Shown here one piece after another: positions 1-9,258 of a stretch of DNA of 40,878 nucleotides (positions are counted from its first letter, which is position 1; each line of letters opens with the position of its first letter). The stretch lies in the NCBI GenBank assembly GCA_027011045.1, contig JALVAT010000004.1, positions 1 to 40,878 of the forward strand. The letters run 5' to 3'. The DNA is from Microcaldota archaeon (GTDB lineage Archaea; Iainarchaeota; Iainarchaeia; JAADDC01). The translations under genes were made by a program, and so were the position numbers. Below the pieces are notes generated by a model, which saw nothing but the letters and a program-made list of their open reading frames with translations, was not told where the DNA came from and made no database searches.

Positions 1-470
1 TGCATACACCCTTCAATGAGGGGGAACTCGCCGTGGTGGGGGAGGGCGTGCCCTTCGCCCTCGAGGTAAAAAATCCCCTGAGATATCCCCGCAACGCAGA
101 GCAACTAATCATCCAAGAGGTTAACCGAAGCTCCAGCGGGGTAGAGCTTCTGGAGCTCAAGAGAGGGAACAAGGGAGCTGTAAAAGCGGTGAAGGAAATA
201 AAAACCCGCTGTTACGAGTTTTTATTCGAGGGCCAGCCGAAGAGCTGCGATAAACGCAAGATCTTCCAGATGATACACGGCAAGGGGAACAGAAGGGTAA
301 ACGTCCTTTCCCTGGAGTATGGCGAAGAGAACGGGCTTCAAAAAATACGCATCAGGTTCGACGGACCCCTGAACGTAGAGCGCTTCGTGAAGGGGGATGC
401 CACAAGGCCGAACCTTAAGGACTTCGCCGAAGTAAGGGGGCCCGTAACCATAAGGGTGTGTGGGACATGA
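1..470 (+). CDS. pus10: Pus10-like tRNA pseudouridine synthase, C-terminal part (5' end outside window)
   Basis: The reading frame is open from base 3 to a TGA at 468-470, so the 5' end lies outside the window. The visible part begins with a stretch reading GEGVPFALEVKNP, followed by an EVNRS segment and a final FVKGDATRPNLKDF block. This order resembles archaeal Pus10, where a G-x-GRPF-x-LE-x-KNP strand is followed by an INR/NKS helix and a C-terminal G-D-x-x-RT-x-P segment. Pus10 makes pseudouridine at positions 54/55 of the tRNA T-loop. The catalytic Asp would lie upstream and cannot be checked. The end of the family motif is only loosely matched (TRP-NLKDF), so the assignment rests on the LEVKNP region and overall order. 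The prepilin peptidase ATG overlaps this stop codon (ATGA), which suggests coupled translation. Confidence 0.68.
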   Translation, partial: HTPFNEGELAVVGEGVPFALEVKNPLRYPRNAEQLIIQEVNRSSSGVELLELKRGNKGAVKAVKEIKTRCYEFLFEGQPKSCDKRKIFQMIHGKGNRRVNVLSLEYGEENGLQKIRIRFDGPLNVERFVKGDATRPNLKDFAEVRGPVTIRVCGT

Positions 471-1225
471 TGATTGGCTACGTTGCCGCAACCCTGGGCG
501 CCATCGCCGCAGGCATATACGACGCCTTCACGGGGGAGATCCCCGAGTGGATCACGGTGCCGATGATCGTCCTCGGGCTCATATACGCGTGGTGGCAGGG
601 CTTCATAGTCGCTGCGGCGGTCGTAGCAGTTGTTACGTTCATAATCGGGTACGCCTTCTACTATACTGGGCTCCTCGGAGGGGGCGACGGACTTCTACTA
701 ACGGGAATCGCGGCATGGGCTCCCTTCGTTAAGATCGGGGTGGTAAGCCTTCCGACACCCCTCATCGTTCTGCCGCTCAGCCTGGTGCTATCACCGCTCT
801 TCTACGGACCGTTCCTCGCGCTAAGGCTGGCGGAAAAGAGGGCGAGGCTCTGGGCACTGGCGGTAATCCCCGAAATATTGCTACCGCCGGGGTTTGCTGC
901 AGTATACGCCAGCGGGCTCACCGCATACATAGGGGATAAGTACAGGGAAGATCTATTTGTGGAAGAAAAACCCGTAGACGCCCTGGTTCCCGAAGACATT
1001 GTGGCTGAGCCCGTTGACGTGCTGCCACCGGGGAAGAAGGTGCTGGAGAAGAAGGACATAGAGCTGCTACGGAATGCGGGCATAAGGAGCGTTAAAACGC
1101 TGGAACACCTTCCAAGGCTCGGACCTTTCCTCGCAGCAGCCCTAATCTTAACGCTACTCGCCGCTACTGGAGCCGTGGACATCAAGACGTACGGAGCCAG
1201 CCTCTTCCTTTACAACCTCAAATGA
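467..1225 (+). CDS. Archaeal prepilin/prearchaellin peptidase (A24 GxGD aspartyl protease)
   Basis: A 252-residue polytopic membrane protein. It cleaves class III signal peptides from archaellins and pilins at the cytoplasmic face of the membrane. The two catalytic aspartates of the FlaK/PibD family are visible: D19 in a YDAFTGEIP context and D74 in GGGD (residues 71-74), with hydrophobic segments around both. A soluble charged part (about 165-205) precedes a last hydrophobic segment near 215-235. The ATG at 467 overlaps the upstream TGA. A GTG at 458 would add three residues and an ATG at 470 would remove one. The 3' end overlaps the convergent rtcA gene by 72 bp. No archaellin or pilin gene is present in this window, so the substrate is unknown. 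Confidence 0.85.
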   Translation: MMIGYVAATLGAIAAGIYDAFTGEIPEWITVPMIVLGLIYAWWQGFIVAAAVVAVVTFIIGYAFYYTGLLGGGDGLLLTGIAAWAPFVKIGVVSLPTPLIVLPLSLVLSPLFYGPFLALRLAEKRARLWALAVIPEILLPPGFAAVYASGLTAYIGDKYREDLFVEEKPVDALVPEDIVAEPVDVLPPGKKVLEKKDIELLRNAGIRSVKTLEHLPRLGPFLAAALILTLLAATGAVDIKTYGASLFLYNLK

Positions 1226-2203
1226 CTCGCCGAAGAACTGCGAGCAGACCCAGAGATTCGTCACGAGGTGCTCCGTCGGCTCCGCAATACGCACACTCGA
1301 ATCGCCCCTCGCGAGGAAAAGGAAGGGAACGATCTGGTCACCCATATTCGCATCAAAGGGGGCCATGGGGGCGATCTGGCGCAGGTACCAGCGGGCCGCC
1401 CGCTTACCGACCACTTCCGCAAGGATCCCCCGTTCTCCAAGGGAAGAGGCCCCCACGTAGCCCCTGCGCGACCACAGGGTAATGCTCGTGCCAGGGGACA
1501 GAACCTCGGAGCGAGGAATGCGCTGTAGGCCGATTTTACCCACGGAAACGCCAGCGGAACGGAGGATCTGCTCTGCCCCAGCACGCTGGCGCTCTGCAAT
1601 GCCCGGATCAAGACCCGCCGAGATGGAAACACCATCCACGGGCTCGTCGTCCATATCCAACATGCGCACGGACGGCAAATCTCTAAAGGGGGATGCGCGG
1701 AGGACTACCTTGCCACCTCCGCGGGGATAGTAGCCACGGCGCACGACGTCTAAATGCACGTCCGCCCCAAGGTCCCTGAGGAAACGCAGGAAGACATTTT
1801 CGGCATAGTCCACGGTGGGGGCGTGGGGAACCTCCGTCCCCCCGCGGATTACGATCTCCACAGGGCCATCTGCAAAGAGAGCCGGTAAAATGATGGTCTG
1901 GAGGACAAGGGTGACGGCGCCGGCGGTGCCCACGTCTACAGAGTACCGCCCGCCACGTATGAGTCCGGGGGAAAAGTAAAGCTCGCTGGAACCGAGGCTT
2001 GCACCGCGCACCTCGGCGTCCGTCATCTCGGCGAGCAGCTGAACAGAAGCGAGGTGTTGAGATCGCAGCCCGGGCTTGGGACGCTTTGCCCGTATGTTCT
2101 TCACAACAACAGGCCTTTGAAGGACCGCAGAAAGCGCAAGGGCGGTTCTCAGAATCTGGCCGCCACCCTCGCCGTGGGAACCATCGATTACGAGGGGCTC
2201 CAC
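1154..2203 (-). CDS. rtcA: RNA 3'-terminal phosphate cyclase
   Basis: RtcA converts an RNA 3'-phosphate to a 2',3'-cyclic phosphate using ATP through a covalent RtcA-AMP. The 349-residue length is normal for the family. The N-terminus carries the hallmark DGSHGEGGGQILR segment. The repeated-domain motifs follow, including RAKRPKPGLRSQH near residue 40 and GGTEVPHAPTVDY near 120. The conserved C-terminal His that takes the AMP is in the EHLVTN motif near residue 313. The start is GTG at 2203 with no Shine-Dalgarno sequence. A TATA-like CTAAAAG centred 25 nt upstream overlaps the stop codon of the preceding GGGP synthase gene, so rtcA may be leaderless and separately promoted. The stop is TAG. 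No RtcB ligase is visible nearby. Confidence 0.93.
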   Translation of the reverse strand: MEPLVIDGSHGEGGGQILRTALALSAVLQRPVVVKNIRAKRPKPGLRSQHLASVQLLAEMTDAEVRGASLGSSELYFSPGLIRGGRYSVDVGTAGAVTLVLQTIILPALFADGPVEIVIRGGTEVPHAPTVDYAENVFLRFLRDLGADVHLDVVRRGYYPRGGGKVVLRASPFRDLPSVRMLDMDDEPVDGVSISAGLDPGIAERQRAGAEQILRSAGVSVGKIGLQRIPRSEVLSPGTSITLWSRRGYVGASSLGERGILAEVVGKRAARWYLRQIAPMAPFDANMGDQIVPFLFLARGDSSVRIAEPTEHLVTNLWVCSQFFGESFEVVKEEAGSVRLDVHGSSSGE

Positions 2204-2224
2204 AAAATAAATTGGAAAAGGTAT

Positions 2225-2230
2225 CTTTTA
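2225..2230 (-). promoter_or_regulatory. TATA-like box for rtcA, overlapping the GGGPS stop codon
   Basis: The minus strand reads CTAAAAG, in which TAA is the stop codon of the GGGP synthase gene. Its centre is 25 nt upstream of the rtcA GTG start, which has no Shine-Dalgarno sequence. The box is weaker than a full TTTATA. Confidence 0.4.
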
Positions 2231-2989
2231 GCGCTTGCGCTCCGCCGAGTGGATGGCGGAGGCGAAGGCGCTCACCGCGGAGTACACGTCGTCGGCACCC
2301 TCGAGAACGGTACCCGTGACGATGACGTCAGCGCCCGCCTGGATCTTCTGGACGGCAACGTCGGGGCTGCGGATCCCGCCACCAACAATGAGCGGTGCGT
2401 TGCCAAGGGCCTTCCTGGCAGCCATTACGAGGCGATCGTCCACGGGGTACGCGGCACCGGAGCCCGCCTCGAGGTAGACGAACTTGTATCCGAGAAAACG
2501 CGCCGATAGTGCATAGGCATAGGTTATGCTGGGTTTCCGGACAGGAAGCGGCCGTGCGTCGCCAACCCAACCAGCTGCCGTCTCCCCACCGGGCTCGGTA
2601 ATGAGGTACGCCGTGGGGATGACCTCGAGACCCCAGCGGAGGATGATGGGTGCGGAAAGAGCCTGAACCCCGGAAATGTAGTAGGGGTTCCTGGAGTTGA
2701 GGAGCGATAGGTAAAGGATGGCGTCTGCGAAGGGGGAGATGCCCGAAATATCACCAGGGAACAGGATAACGGGTATTTTAACGGCATTCTTTATCTTCCT
2801 GACCGTTTCGTCCAGTAGCTCCCCCTGAACACCAACGGTGCCACCAATGAGAATGGCATCGGTGCCAGCACGCTCTGCCTCCGCCGCAAAGCGGGCGGCA
2901 TTGTCGTATCCTATCTCGTCAGGGTCTATAAGGGTAAAATGGAGTGGATGCTCGCGTAGCTTTTCCATAAGGGAATCATACACGGACAT
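2228..2989 (-). CDS. Geranylgeranylglyceryl phosphate synthase (GGGPS)
   Basis: This enzyme joins geranylgeranyl diphosphate to sn-glycerol-1-phosphate, making the first ether bond of archaeal membrane lipids. The 253-residue TIM barrel shows the family landmarks: HFTLIDPDE near the N-terminus, ILIGGTVGV, ILFPGDISG, a YLEAGSGA phosphate-binding loop, GGGIRS and GADVIVTGT. The length fits GGGPS/PcrB proteins, and the longer archaeal pattern favours GGGPS over bacterial PcrB. The ATG overlaps the stop of egsA (ATGA) and is preceded by a strong GGAGGTGAT ribosome binding site. The two genes are therefore almost certainly co-translated. EgsA makes the glycerol-1-phosphate that this enzyme uses, so the pair forms two consecutive pathway steps. 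Confidence 0.94.
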   Translation of the reverse strand: MSVYDSLMEKLREHPLHFTLIDPDEIGYDNAARFAAEAERAGTDAILIGGTVGVQGELLDETVRKIKNAVKIPVILFPGDISGISPFADAILYLSLLNSRNPYYISGVQALSAPIILRWGLEVIPTAYLITEPGGETAAGWVGDARPLPVRKPSITYAYALSARFLGYKFVYLEAGSGAAYPVDDRLVMAARKALGNAPLIVGGGIRSPDVAVQKIQAGADVIVTGTVLEGADDVYSAVSAFASAIHSAERKR

Positions 2990-4044
2990 CAGATCACCTC
3001 CACGGTTTTCAAGACAGAACGGGCAAGATCCTCCGTCATCTTAACCCTGTTGAAGATCGTGTACCTCTTGCGGAGCGTCGGGGCAATAACAAGGGCCATG
3101 ACCATCATATCCTCGGGGATTCCAAGGGCCTCCGCGGTGGTGGGGGCGCCCACGTCCTCCAAATAGCGCCGTATGCGCTCCCAGTCCCTGCCCTGAAGGT
3201 ACGCAGCCACAATTGTCCCAAGTCCCACTTGCAGGCCATGGGGGCCCTTGCTGCCGCGCAGATAGTCCAGGGCGTGGGAGATCAGGTGTTCGGACCCTGA
3301 GGCTGGTCGGGAAGAGTGCTGAATACCCATTACGAGCCCGTTCGTCACAAGCGCCTCGAGGAGCACGTTAACCCCTTCCTCCGTTCGAGAAGCAATTGCC
3401 CTACGGAAGCGGACCACGTGGCGGAACGTCATGCGGGCAAGGGCTGCGGAGTAGTGCCCGAAATATTCGCCCGTGTCTATATGCGCCAGCCACCAGTCAT
3501 AGACGGAAGTATACTTGCCGATCACGTCGCCGAAGCCGGACTGAAAGAAGCGAAGAGGAGCCTCAGAGAGTACCTGTGTATCCACGACAACGAGCTCAGG
3601 GGGGCCCACATACTCGGAATACGGATGAGATGTGCCACCTAGAGACACCATGGGGGAAGCAATGCCGTCGTGCGACGGTACGGTGGGCACGGATACCACG
3701 GGAATACCGAGGCGGGCACCGACGAACTTGGCAATATCAATGTTCTTTCCGCCACCCACACCAACAACACAGTCAGCGCCGAGGCGTTTGGCGGCTGAAA
3801 CAGCTTGCTCAGCTACTGACAAGGTGGCACTATCCGCAACAAAGCTGTTATCACCGCTGACAAGCCCGGGAGCGTGGGCGTCCAGAATTTCCCGCGTGCG
3901 CCGACCAACAATGAAGAAGATTCGCGAATACTGATCTAAAAGAGAGGGAAGCTCCGACAGGGCACCAGGGGACATAACAACACGGTGCGGAAGATCGATA
4001 ATGCGCCTTCGCCGCGCATCGTTTTCCTCCGGGAGCGACGTCAC
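2989..4044 (-). CDS. egsA: sn-Glycerol-1-phosphate dehydrogenase
   Basis: NAD(P)H-dependent reduction of dihydroxyacetone phosphate to sn-glycerol-1-phosphate, which sets the archaeal glycerol stereochemistry. The 351-residue protein belongs to the iron/zinc-containing dehydroquinate synthase-like dehydrogenases. It shows the nucleotide-binding VVGVGGGKNIDIAK and the VPTVPSHDGIASP segment. Metal-site histidines lie in SGSEHLISHALD and KGPHGLQVG, in the family order. The GTG start at 4044 has no Shine-Dalgarno sequence. A TTTATAAT box is centred about 25 nt upstream, in the 34-bp gap after DP2, which fits a leaderless transcript. The gene heads the egsA-GGGPS lipid operon. Confidence 0.95.
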   Translation of the reverse strand: MTSLPEENDARRRRIIDLPHRVVMSPGALSELPSLLDQYSRIFFIVGRRTREILDAHAPGLVSGDNSFVADSATLSVAEQAVSAAKRLGADCVVGVGGGKNIDIAKFVGARLGIPVVSVPTVPSHDGIASPMVSLGGTSHPYSEYVGPPELVVVDTQVLSEAPLRFFQSGFGDVIGKYTSVYDWWLAHIDTGEYFGHYSAALARMTFRHVVRFRRAIASRTEEGVNVLLEALVTNGLVMGIQHSSRPASGSEHLISHALDYLRGSKGPHGLQVGLGTIVAAYLQGRDWERIRRYLEDVGAPTTAEALGIPEDMMVMALVIAPTLRKRYTIFNRVKMTEDLARSVLKTVEVI

Positions 4045-4065
4045 GGGACAATAGGGGTGCTAAAG

Positions 4066-4073
4066 TTTATAAT
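4066..4073 (-). promoter_or_regulatory. TATA box for egsA
   Basis: On the minus strand this reads ATTATAAA. Its centre is about 25.5 nt upstream of the egsA GTG start, the usual TATA-to-transcription-start distance in archaea. No ribosome binding site lies between, so the mRNA is probably leaderless. Confidence 0.6.
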
Positions 4074-4078
4074 TGAGC

Positions 4079-7000
4079 CTACGACCAGAAATCGGCGAGC
4101 GTCTTCTGCTGCTTCCCCTCGCTCTCGAAAACGGACTTTATCTCCTTCTCCAGAATCATCAGGCGCTGCTTCGTGTACTCAGTCAGACCATACTGCTCCA
4201 CCACGCGTTTAGATACATCGAGGTACTTCTCAACAGATCCGCGGGAGACCGTGAGGACGAGCTTGCCCCCGCACTTCCTGCAGACGCCGGCAAGCGGAAC
4301 ACGCCGGTATTTGGTGTTGCACTTGACGCAGCGGAACTCCTGGCGGCCGAAAGCACGCGCGTTGCCCATAATATCCTTGAGGAAGTGATAAACAAGCACG
4401 CGCTCGGCGGCATCCGCGTTGTCAACGGCCACGATCTTCTCCTGGACCTTCAACTGGGTCTCTATCTTTTCAATCATGTTGTTCAGCTTTGAATAAGCCG
4501 TGTGCTCGGGTCCCGCATCAAAGCGCGTCGTTTCGATGGAATACACGAGCTGGCGGAACTGATCTGGGGTCCCTATGATCTCGCCGATAACGTGAACGGG
4601 GGCCTCAGACGCGTCCTTGCGCTCAAGGGTGGCTTTGTAGAAGTCGAGAGTATAGTTGGAATCGTACTCCATCTCGAATACCTCGTCGTCTACCTCTGCG
4701 GGGTTTAGGACTACAGTAACGACAAGGGGAGCATCCATCTTGCCGCCACGCTTCTCAGGCAAGTAGTGGACTGAGAAGTTGAGCAACGCGTCGAGCAAAA
4801 GCAAATACGCGTCTTCATCTCCGTCGGCGTTGCGCCTGCGGGCCAGCATGTAATATGGATGGCAGTACTGGACGTAGCCGCGGGTAAACCCAATTATCCT
4901 GCCAAGGACGCCGGCAGATGTGTGTGGAGCAAGCCCTATGACTAGCTTTCCAACGAGATCCTCCTTCGTCTTGACGTTGTAATACCGGGGGAGGCCGTAG
5001 AACTCCTCAAGAAGATCATCCACGAACTGACAGGCGCGCACGAGGTAGTCTGCAACGTGCTCAGAGATTATCACGTCCGCGGGGAAGAGCTCCACCACCT
5101 GATCTCCACGTTCAAGGGGCTTTCCGTCCTTGTCATGGGTATATCCCAGTTCCCGAAGCTTCTCCACGGAAACGCCGATTTCATCGGGCCGGAAGTGCGT
5201 GAGAGGGAGGTTTGACAGGTCCACGCGAATGGTACCATCCTTGAAGACGTAAACATCGTGCTTCGCGCGCAGTATCGCCTTCTCCAGACGCTCCGGTACG
5301 CGCTCGGGGTTAGTCACACCCATAACGCCCTTCACAACGTCGGGTGCCCTACCCTCGCCAAGGTTTCTGAGGGCTGCATCGAAGAGCGCAGGCACATCAA
5401 GGGGTTTCCGCACGTAGGGGAGCGTCTTGGCGCCACAGTTCTTGCACACGGTCTCGTCGGCGTCCGCCATACGTCCACAGCTCGGACACCAGCGCTTCTT
5501 CACCGTTTCCGATCCGCAGTACGGGCAGCGCCTGTAGGGCATCACCTTGTTGCACTTGGGGCAGTAGTACGCCGCATACTCCACCTCCGGCTTGGACTTG
5601 GAGAGGACTACCTTCGTTATGAGGCGCTGGTTCGTCCCCGCCGTTCCAACGGGGAAGAGACCATGGGGCGGTGGGCTCATCTTTCTGGGCTTGGCGGCCT
5701 CGGGGCGGGCCATGCGCACGCCGATGAAAGTCCCCGCCTTATCGCGGATCTCCACGCCCGCCACTGCAGAAAGCTTCTGGAGCACGTCGCCCTCGGCGCG
5801 CTCAAAGTCGGGCACGGCGGACGGGTTGTAGTAGCCAAAAGTGAGGAGGAATGGGTACACGTAGGGCTCCTCGAGAACAATGCGGTTCTCTCGGTAGAGG
5901 TGCGGGACACCGGTCTTCTCCAAGAGGGGCTTTATCTCGCTGCTGAGGATAGCACGTACAGGAATACCGTCGCGTTCTTCTACCTGCGCCTGCTTCACGG
6001 CTGAAATAATCCTAAGGGCGTCCTCCTCGCTCAGGATGCGGTAGTAGTGGATGTACTTCGGGTGGAGCGGAATCCCGTACTGACGGGAAAGCTTCACGGC
6101 TGTGACGGGATCTACGGAGAAGGGATCCCTGACAAGGCGCTCAAACTCGGGGGGCACCTTTCCCTCCGCAATGAGCTGTTCAAGCTCGCGGGCCCACCAC
6201 TCCTCGACGTAACCGGAGGGCACGAGCTTCTCCCCCGCCTTCCGGAAGTCACCGTAGGCGATGAGTGCGTCGCCAAGGAAGAGGATCTTCTTCACGCGAT
6301 CCCGAATGCGATACGCCGTGTCAACGTCCTGCACCTTGAGCACGTCCCCGTTGTCCAGGAGCACAATGGGGCCCTCTATGCCGTCCACGGGCGTGGCACC
6401 CATGGCCTTGCCGGGAAGCTCTCGCTTCAGCTGCGTCCCCGTGGCGATAAACTCGCCGGTGAGCACCATCGTGGCGGGGTGCACCCCGGAGGCCATGACA
6501 CCCACGTTGCGCGACCTGCCATAACGCACGCGGAAGCCGCCCCAACGACCAGGGTAGGAGAAAACGGGACGGCCAGCCACAAGCCCCTCAAGGTAAACGG
6601 CAAGCGAAGAGGACCCACCCTCCGACTTGTGGTGATGCTTTGCCTCGAGCACCCAGCTCCAGTCAAGTCCAAGCTTCTTTGCGATCTTATTGATTTTCTT
6701 GGCCTTCAGGAGGAGAGACTCTCCCACAGCTATGGCGAGACCGCCGCGTACACGGTTGGACAGACCTGGAAGATCCCTATAGGCAGATACCTCAAAGGAC
6801 TCCGTGGGCTCGCCGTCCGGGCGCACGGGAATATGCTGGTAGACGATCTCAAGCTCCTCCTTCGACGGGCGATACTGGCGGGAGTAAACACGGAAGTAAA
6901 GGAGAGTCTCTTCCACCCAACGCGCGCGCTCGCGCTCCGTGGGTTTCCACACGTCGAGACCAACGCGCTGGCGAAGGTAATCTGCCAAAACAAGGGCAAG

Positions 7001-7492
7001 GGCTGCAGCGGTGCCACCCGCCGATCGAATGGGCCCGGCGAAGCCAACGGAAATGTACTTTGTCCCGTCGGGGTTTTCCAGAACGCGAACATCCGTAATG
7101 CCCTCGATGGGCGCCACTACCACAGCGTCCGTGTAGATGAGGAGAGCCGCCTTTAAGGCGTACTCCAAGCGATCGTCCAGCTTGTCGAAGTTTCCCAGCT
7201 TTCCGTCCACAATTTCCTCCATCAGGCGGACGGAAGTCATGAACTTATCTCCGATCTCGGCGTAGAGCTCCTCGTATCGCTTTGCCAGGCCAGGGACACC
7301 GAGAAGTGCCTCGGCACGCTCAGACATGCGGACGGCGGGCTTTACCTCCACCTCGTCCGTGGGGTCGAGGCCCTTGGCACGGGCGCGCTCCGCAATTTCC
7401 CACTCCCGTCTCGCCTGTTCAAGAAGACGGTCAAAGTACTCCTTGATTTCGGGCCTGCCGATGGGGATGTGGGAGTAATCAATTTGCTGCAT
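4079..7492 (-). CDS. polC: DNA polymerase D large (catalytic) subunit DP2
   Basis: Catalytic subunit of the archaeal family D replicative polymerase. The 1137-residue length is that of an intein-free DP2. Motifs visible in order are a YEELYAEIGDKF N-terminal region, a TDAVVVAPIEGITDVR block and a zinc-ribbon cluster (four CxxC-type pairs near residues 630-680). The catalytic NADGDED motif lies near residue 887, and a second CxxC pair sits near 1075-1100. The last ten residues contain QKTLADFW, a good match to the PCNA-interacting PIP box (Q, L, F, W). The gene starts inside the 3' end of DP1 (14-bp overlap), so the two subunits are probably co-translated. The stop is TAG. Confidence 0.97.
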   Translation of the reverse strand: MQQIDYSHIPIGRPEIKEYFDRLLEQARREWEIAERARAKGLDPTDEVEVKPAVRMSERAEALLGVPGLAKRYEELYAEIGDKFMTSVRLMEEIVDGKLGNFDKLDDRLEYALKAALLIYTDAVVVAPIEGITDVRVLENPDGTKYISVGFAGPIRSAGGTAAALALVLADYLRQRVGLDVWKPTERERARWVEETLLYFRVYSRQYRPSKEELEIVYQHIPVRPDGEPTESFEVSAYRDLPGLSNRVRGGLAIAVGESLLLKAKKINKIAKKLGLDWSWVLEAKHHHKSEGGSSSLAVYLEGLVAGRPVFSYPGRWGGFRVRYGRSRNVGVMASGVHPATMVLTGEFIATGTQLKRELPGKAMGATPVDGIEGPIVLLDNGDVLKVQDVDTAYRIRDRVKKILFLGDALIAYGDFRKAGEKLVPSGYVEEWWARELEQLIAEGKVPPEFERLVRDPFSVDPVTAVKLSRQYGIPLHPKYIHYYRILSEEDALRIISAVKQAQVEERDGIPVRAILSSEIKPLLEKTGVPHLYRENRIVLEEPYVYPFLLTFGYYNPSAVPDFERAEGDVLQKLSAVAGVEIRDKAGTFIGVRMARPEAAKPRKMSPPPHGLFPVGTAGTNQRLITKVVLSKSKPEVEYAAYYCPKCNKVMPYRRCPYCGSETVKKRWCPSCGRMADADETVCKNCGAKTLPYVRKPLDVPALFDAALRNLGEGRAPDVVKGVMGVTNPERVPERLEKAILRAKHDVYVFKDGTIRVDLSNLPLTHFRPDEIGVSVEKLRELGYTHDKDGKPLERGDQVVELFPADVIISEHVADYLVRACQFVDDLLEEFYGLPRYYNVKTKEDLVGKLVIGLAPHTSAGVLGRIIGFTRGYVQYCHPYYMLARRRNADGDEDAYLLLLDALLNFSVHYLPEKRGGKMDAPLVVTVVLNPAEVDDEVFEMEYDSNYTLDFYKATLERKDASEAPVHVIGEIIGTPDQFRQLVYSIETTRFDAGPEHTAYSKLNNMIEKIETQLKVQEKIVAVDNADAAERVLVYHFLKDIMGNARAFGRQEFRCVKCNTKYRRVPLAGVCRKCGGKLVLTVSRGSVEKYLDVSKRVVEQYGLTEYTKQRLMILEKEIKSVFESEGKQQKTLADFWS

Positions 7493-9215
7493 CCTTCTTC
7501 ACCCACATCCGGATGTTTGCAAGCTTGTGGTTGGAGAGATCAAACACGGGGATCTCGCCGGGGGTGGGGACGTGCCCGTGCTCCAGCTGGAAGGGCGTCT
7601 GATCCTGGAAGGTCCCTGAGACCACGAGGGAGACGCCGCGGTACCCACCGTATCCATTCTTGTGGACGTGGCCAGAGGTCAAAACGTCGGGAACGCGCTC
7701 AATGACCATATAATCCCTTCTTTCGGGGACGATTGGGTTCTTAAGGCCATACTGGATGGCGAGATGCCTGTGCTTCAAATACTCGCGCAGGGCGTACTGC
7801 GGCTCCGTGTAGGAAAGGTAAGGAACGCGGGAGATAAGGTCGTCCATGGAGGTACCGTGGTACGTGAGGAACTCCACGCCCTCCAGGGAGAAGTAAGCGG
7901 GGGATCCAACGAGGGTGACGTTATCAAACTCGTACAGCGGTGCGGCAAAGTCCTTATCGAGGGCAGGCTGGGGTTCGAGACGGCGAACCGCATCGTGGTT
8001 GCCGGGACCTATGATCACCTCGATGTAGTCTGGAATCTGCTCGAGATACTTTGCGAAGGCGTCATACTGCTTGTATATGTCCTTTATCTCGAGCTCGTCT
8101 ATCTGCTGGGGATAAACGCCCACGCCGTCCACAACGTCGCCGTTTACGATGAGGTACTTCACCCTGCCAGCCAGCTCGCGGCTTCGCTCGTTGCCAATCT
8201 CGCCCCGCAGCCACTTGATGAAGCGCTCAACGGCCTTCTTTATGTGCAAGCGGCTGCCCACGTGCCAGTCAGAGGTGATGGCAACGGAGAGGGGCACATC
8301 GGAGTAGTGTGGCACGCGGTCGAGGGGAACGTCGGGCCAGGCGATGTCAGACACAATGAACATACCCCTGCCGGAAACGCGGCCGTGGAGCAACACAACG
8401 TCGTCGGGTAGCAGAGATTCGGCAAGCTGGGCCACCTTCGGATCCGAGGCCTTTGGTATGATTGCCTTTCCATAGGAATCTGGCGTCTCCAGCTCCACCA
8501 CGAGGTTTCCGCTCTTCGTCTCACGGATGTCGTAAACCATGGCTATAACGTCGATCTCCTCGCCCACGTAACGGTGCATCCTGTCCAACGGCTTGAGGTT
8601 CGTGTGCGGACGTGCCTTGAGCATGGCGGAGAGGCGCTCGTAGCGGTCGCGGAAGTACCGGACGAAGTCCTGAACCGTGCCCTCGCAGAAGGACTTTCCA
8701 GTCACATCAAAGTCTTCAAAGACGCGAATACGGCCATCATACTCCTTGGCAAGCGGGTGCCAACCTTCGCGAAGGACAACGACCTCCTTCTCGGCGGAGC
8801 CATTGTCCACAGCATCTGACCAGACCTCCCCCTCGCCCTCATTGCCAGCAGATTCGACCTCTTCTGAAGGCTGCTGGTTCTCCGTCAGATCGGATTCAGG
8901 GGAACCCGAAACAACGCTTTCATTATCAGTGGAGGGCAGTTCTGGCGCAGCGGACTCCGAAGAATCCGTCACCCCGGTATCCTGCGGTTCATGAAGCTCG
9001 AGGGGCTCAGGAGACGTAGAAGAGGTTCTTCGAGCAAGGACGTCGCGAACAAGGTCAGCATCCACTACAAAAACACCGCGGGAAAGCACCTCGTCGATGA
9101 TTTCCCTATAATCAGGCCTGCCGGAGAGAATTTGAAGCGCGTCGGGGGTTATTATGGCCATTCTCGAGGCGACGTAGCTGACGATCTCACTGGTACCCTG
9201 TGCCTCCGCCTCCAC
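7479..9215 (-). CDS. polB: DNA polymerase D small (proofreading exonuclease) subunit DP1
   Basis: Small subunit of PolD and a 3'-5' exonuclease of the calcineurin/Mre11-like phosphoesterase fold. The 578-residue protein has an N-terminal helical region (1-65) and a long acidic, Ser/Glu-rich low-complexity linker (about 65-140). An OB-fold region (about 180-290) precedes the phosphoesterase domain. Metal-binding motifs are visible: SDWHVGSR, NGDVVDG, GPGNHDAVR, YHGTS and SGHVHKNG. The GTG start at 9215 has no clear ribosome binding site, and the family's ITPDAL segment follows at about residue 20. It sits directly upstream of and overlapping DP2, and downstream of NOG1 and UPF0147 on the same strand. 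Confidence 0.96.
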   Translation of the reverse strand: MEAEAQGTSEIVSYVASRMAIITPDALQILSGRPDYREIIDEVLSRGVFVVDADLVRDVLARRTSSTSPEPLELHEPQDTGVTDSSESAAPELPSTDNESVVSGSPESDLTENQQPSEEVESAGNEGEGEVWSDAVDNGSAEKEVVVLREGWHPLAKEYDGRIRVFEDFDVTGKSFCEGTVQDFVRYFRDRYERLSAMLKARPHTNLKPLDRMHRYVGEEIDVIAMVYDIRETKSGNLVVELETPDSYGKAIIPKASDPKVAQLAESLLPDDVVLLHGRVSGRGMFIVSDIAWPDVPLDRVPHYSDVPLSVAITSDWHVGSRLHIKKAVERFIKWLRGEIGNERSRELAGRVKYLIVNGDVVDGVGVYPQQIDELEIKDIYKQYDAFAKYLEQIPDYIEVIIGPGNHDAVRRLEPQPALDKDFAAPLYEFDNVTLVGSPAYFSLEGVEFLTYHGTSMDDLISRVPYLSYTEPQYALREYLKHRHLAIQYGLKNPIVPERRDYMVIERVPDVLTSGHVHKNGYGGYRGVSLVVSGTFQDQTPFQLEHGHVPTPGEIPVFDLSNHKLANIRMWVKKDAAN

Positions 9216-9258
9216 GTAATGGGTTGAGGGGAAGCTATGAAAAAGGGAAGTCCGGAGT

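Noticed and set aside
5258-6004. Plus-strand open frame of 248 residues within DP2
   Set aside because: Antisense shadow of the polymerase gene with no recognisable feature.
6047-7156. Long open frame of 369 residues on the plus strand
   Set aside because: Antisense to DP2, with low-complexity composition and no motif. It is a shadow of the GC-rich opposite strand.
4079-7492. Possible intein in DP2
   Set aside because: DP2 is often split by inteins in archaea, but the length (1137) and continuity through NADGDED show none.
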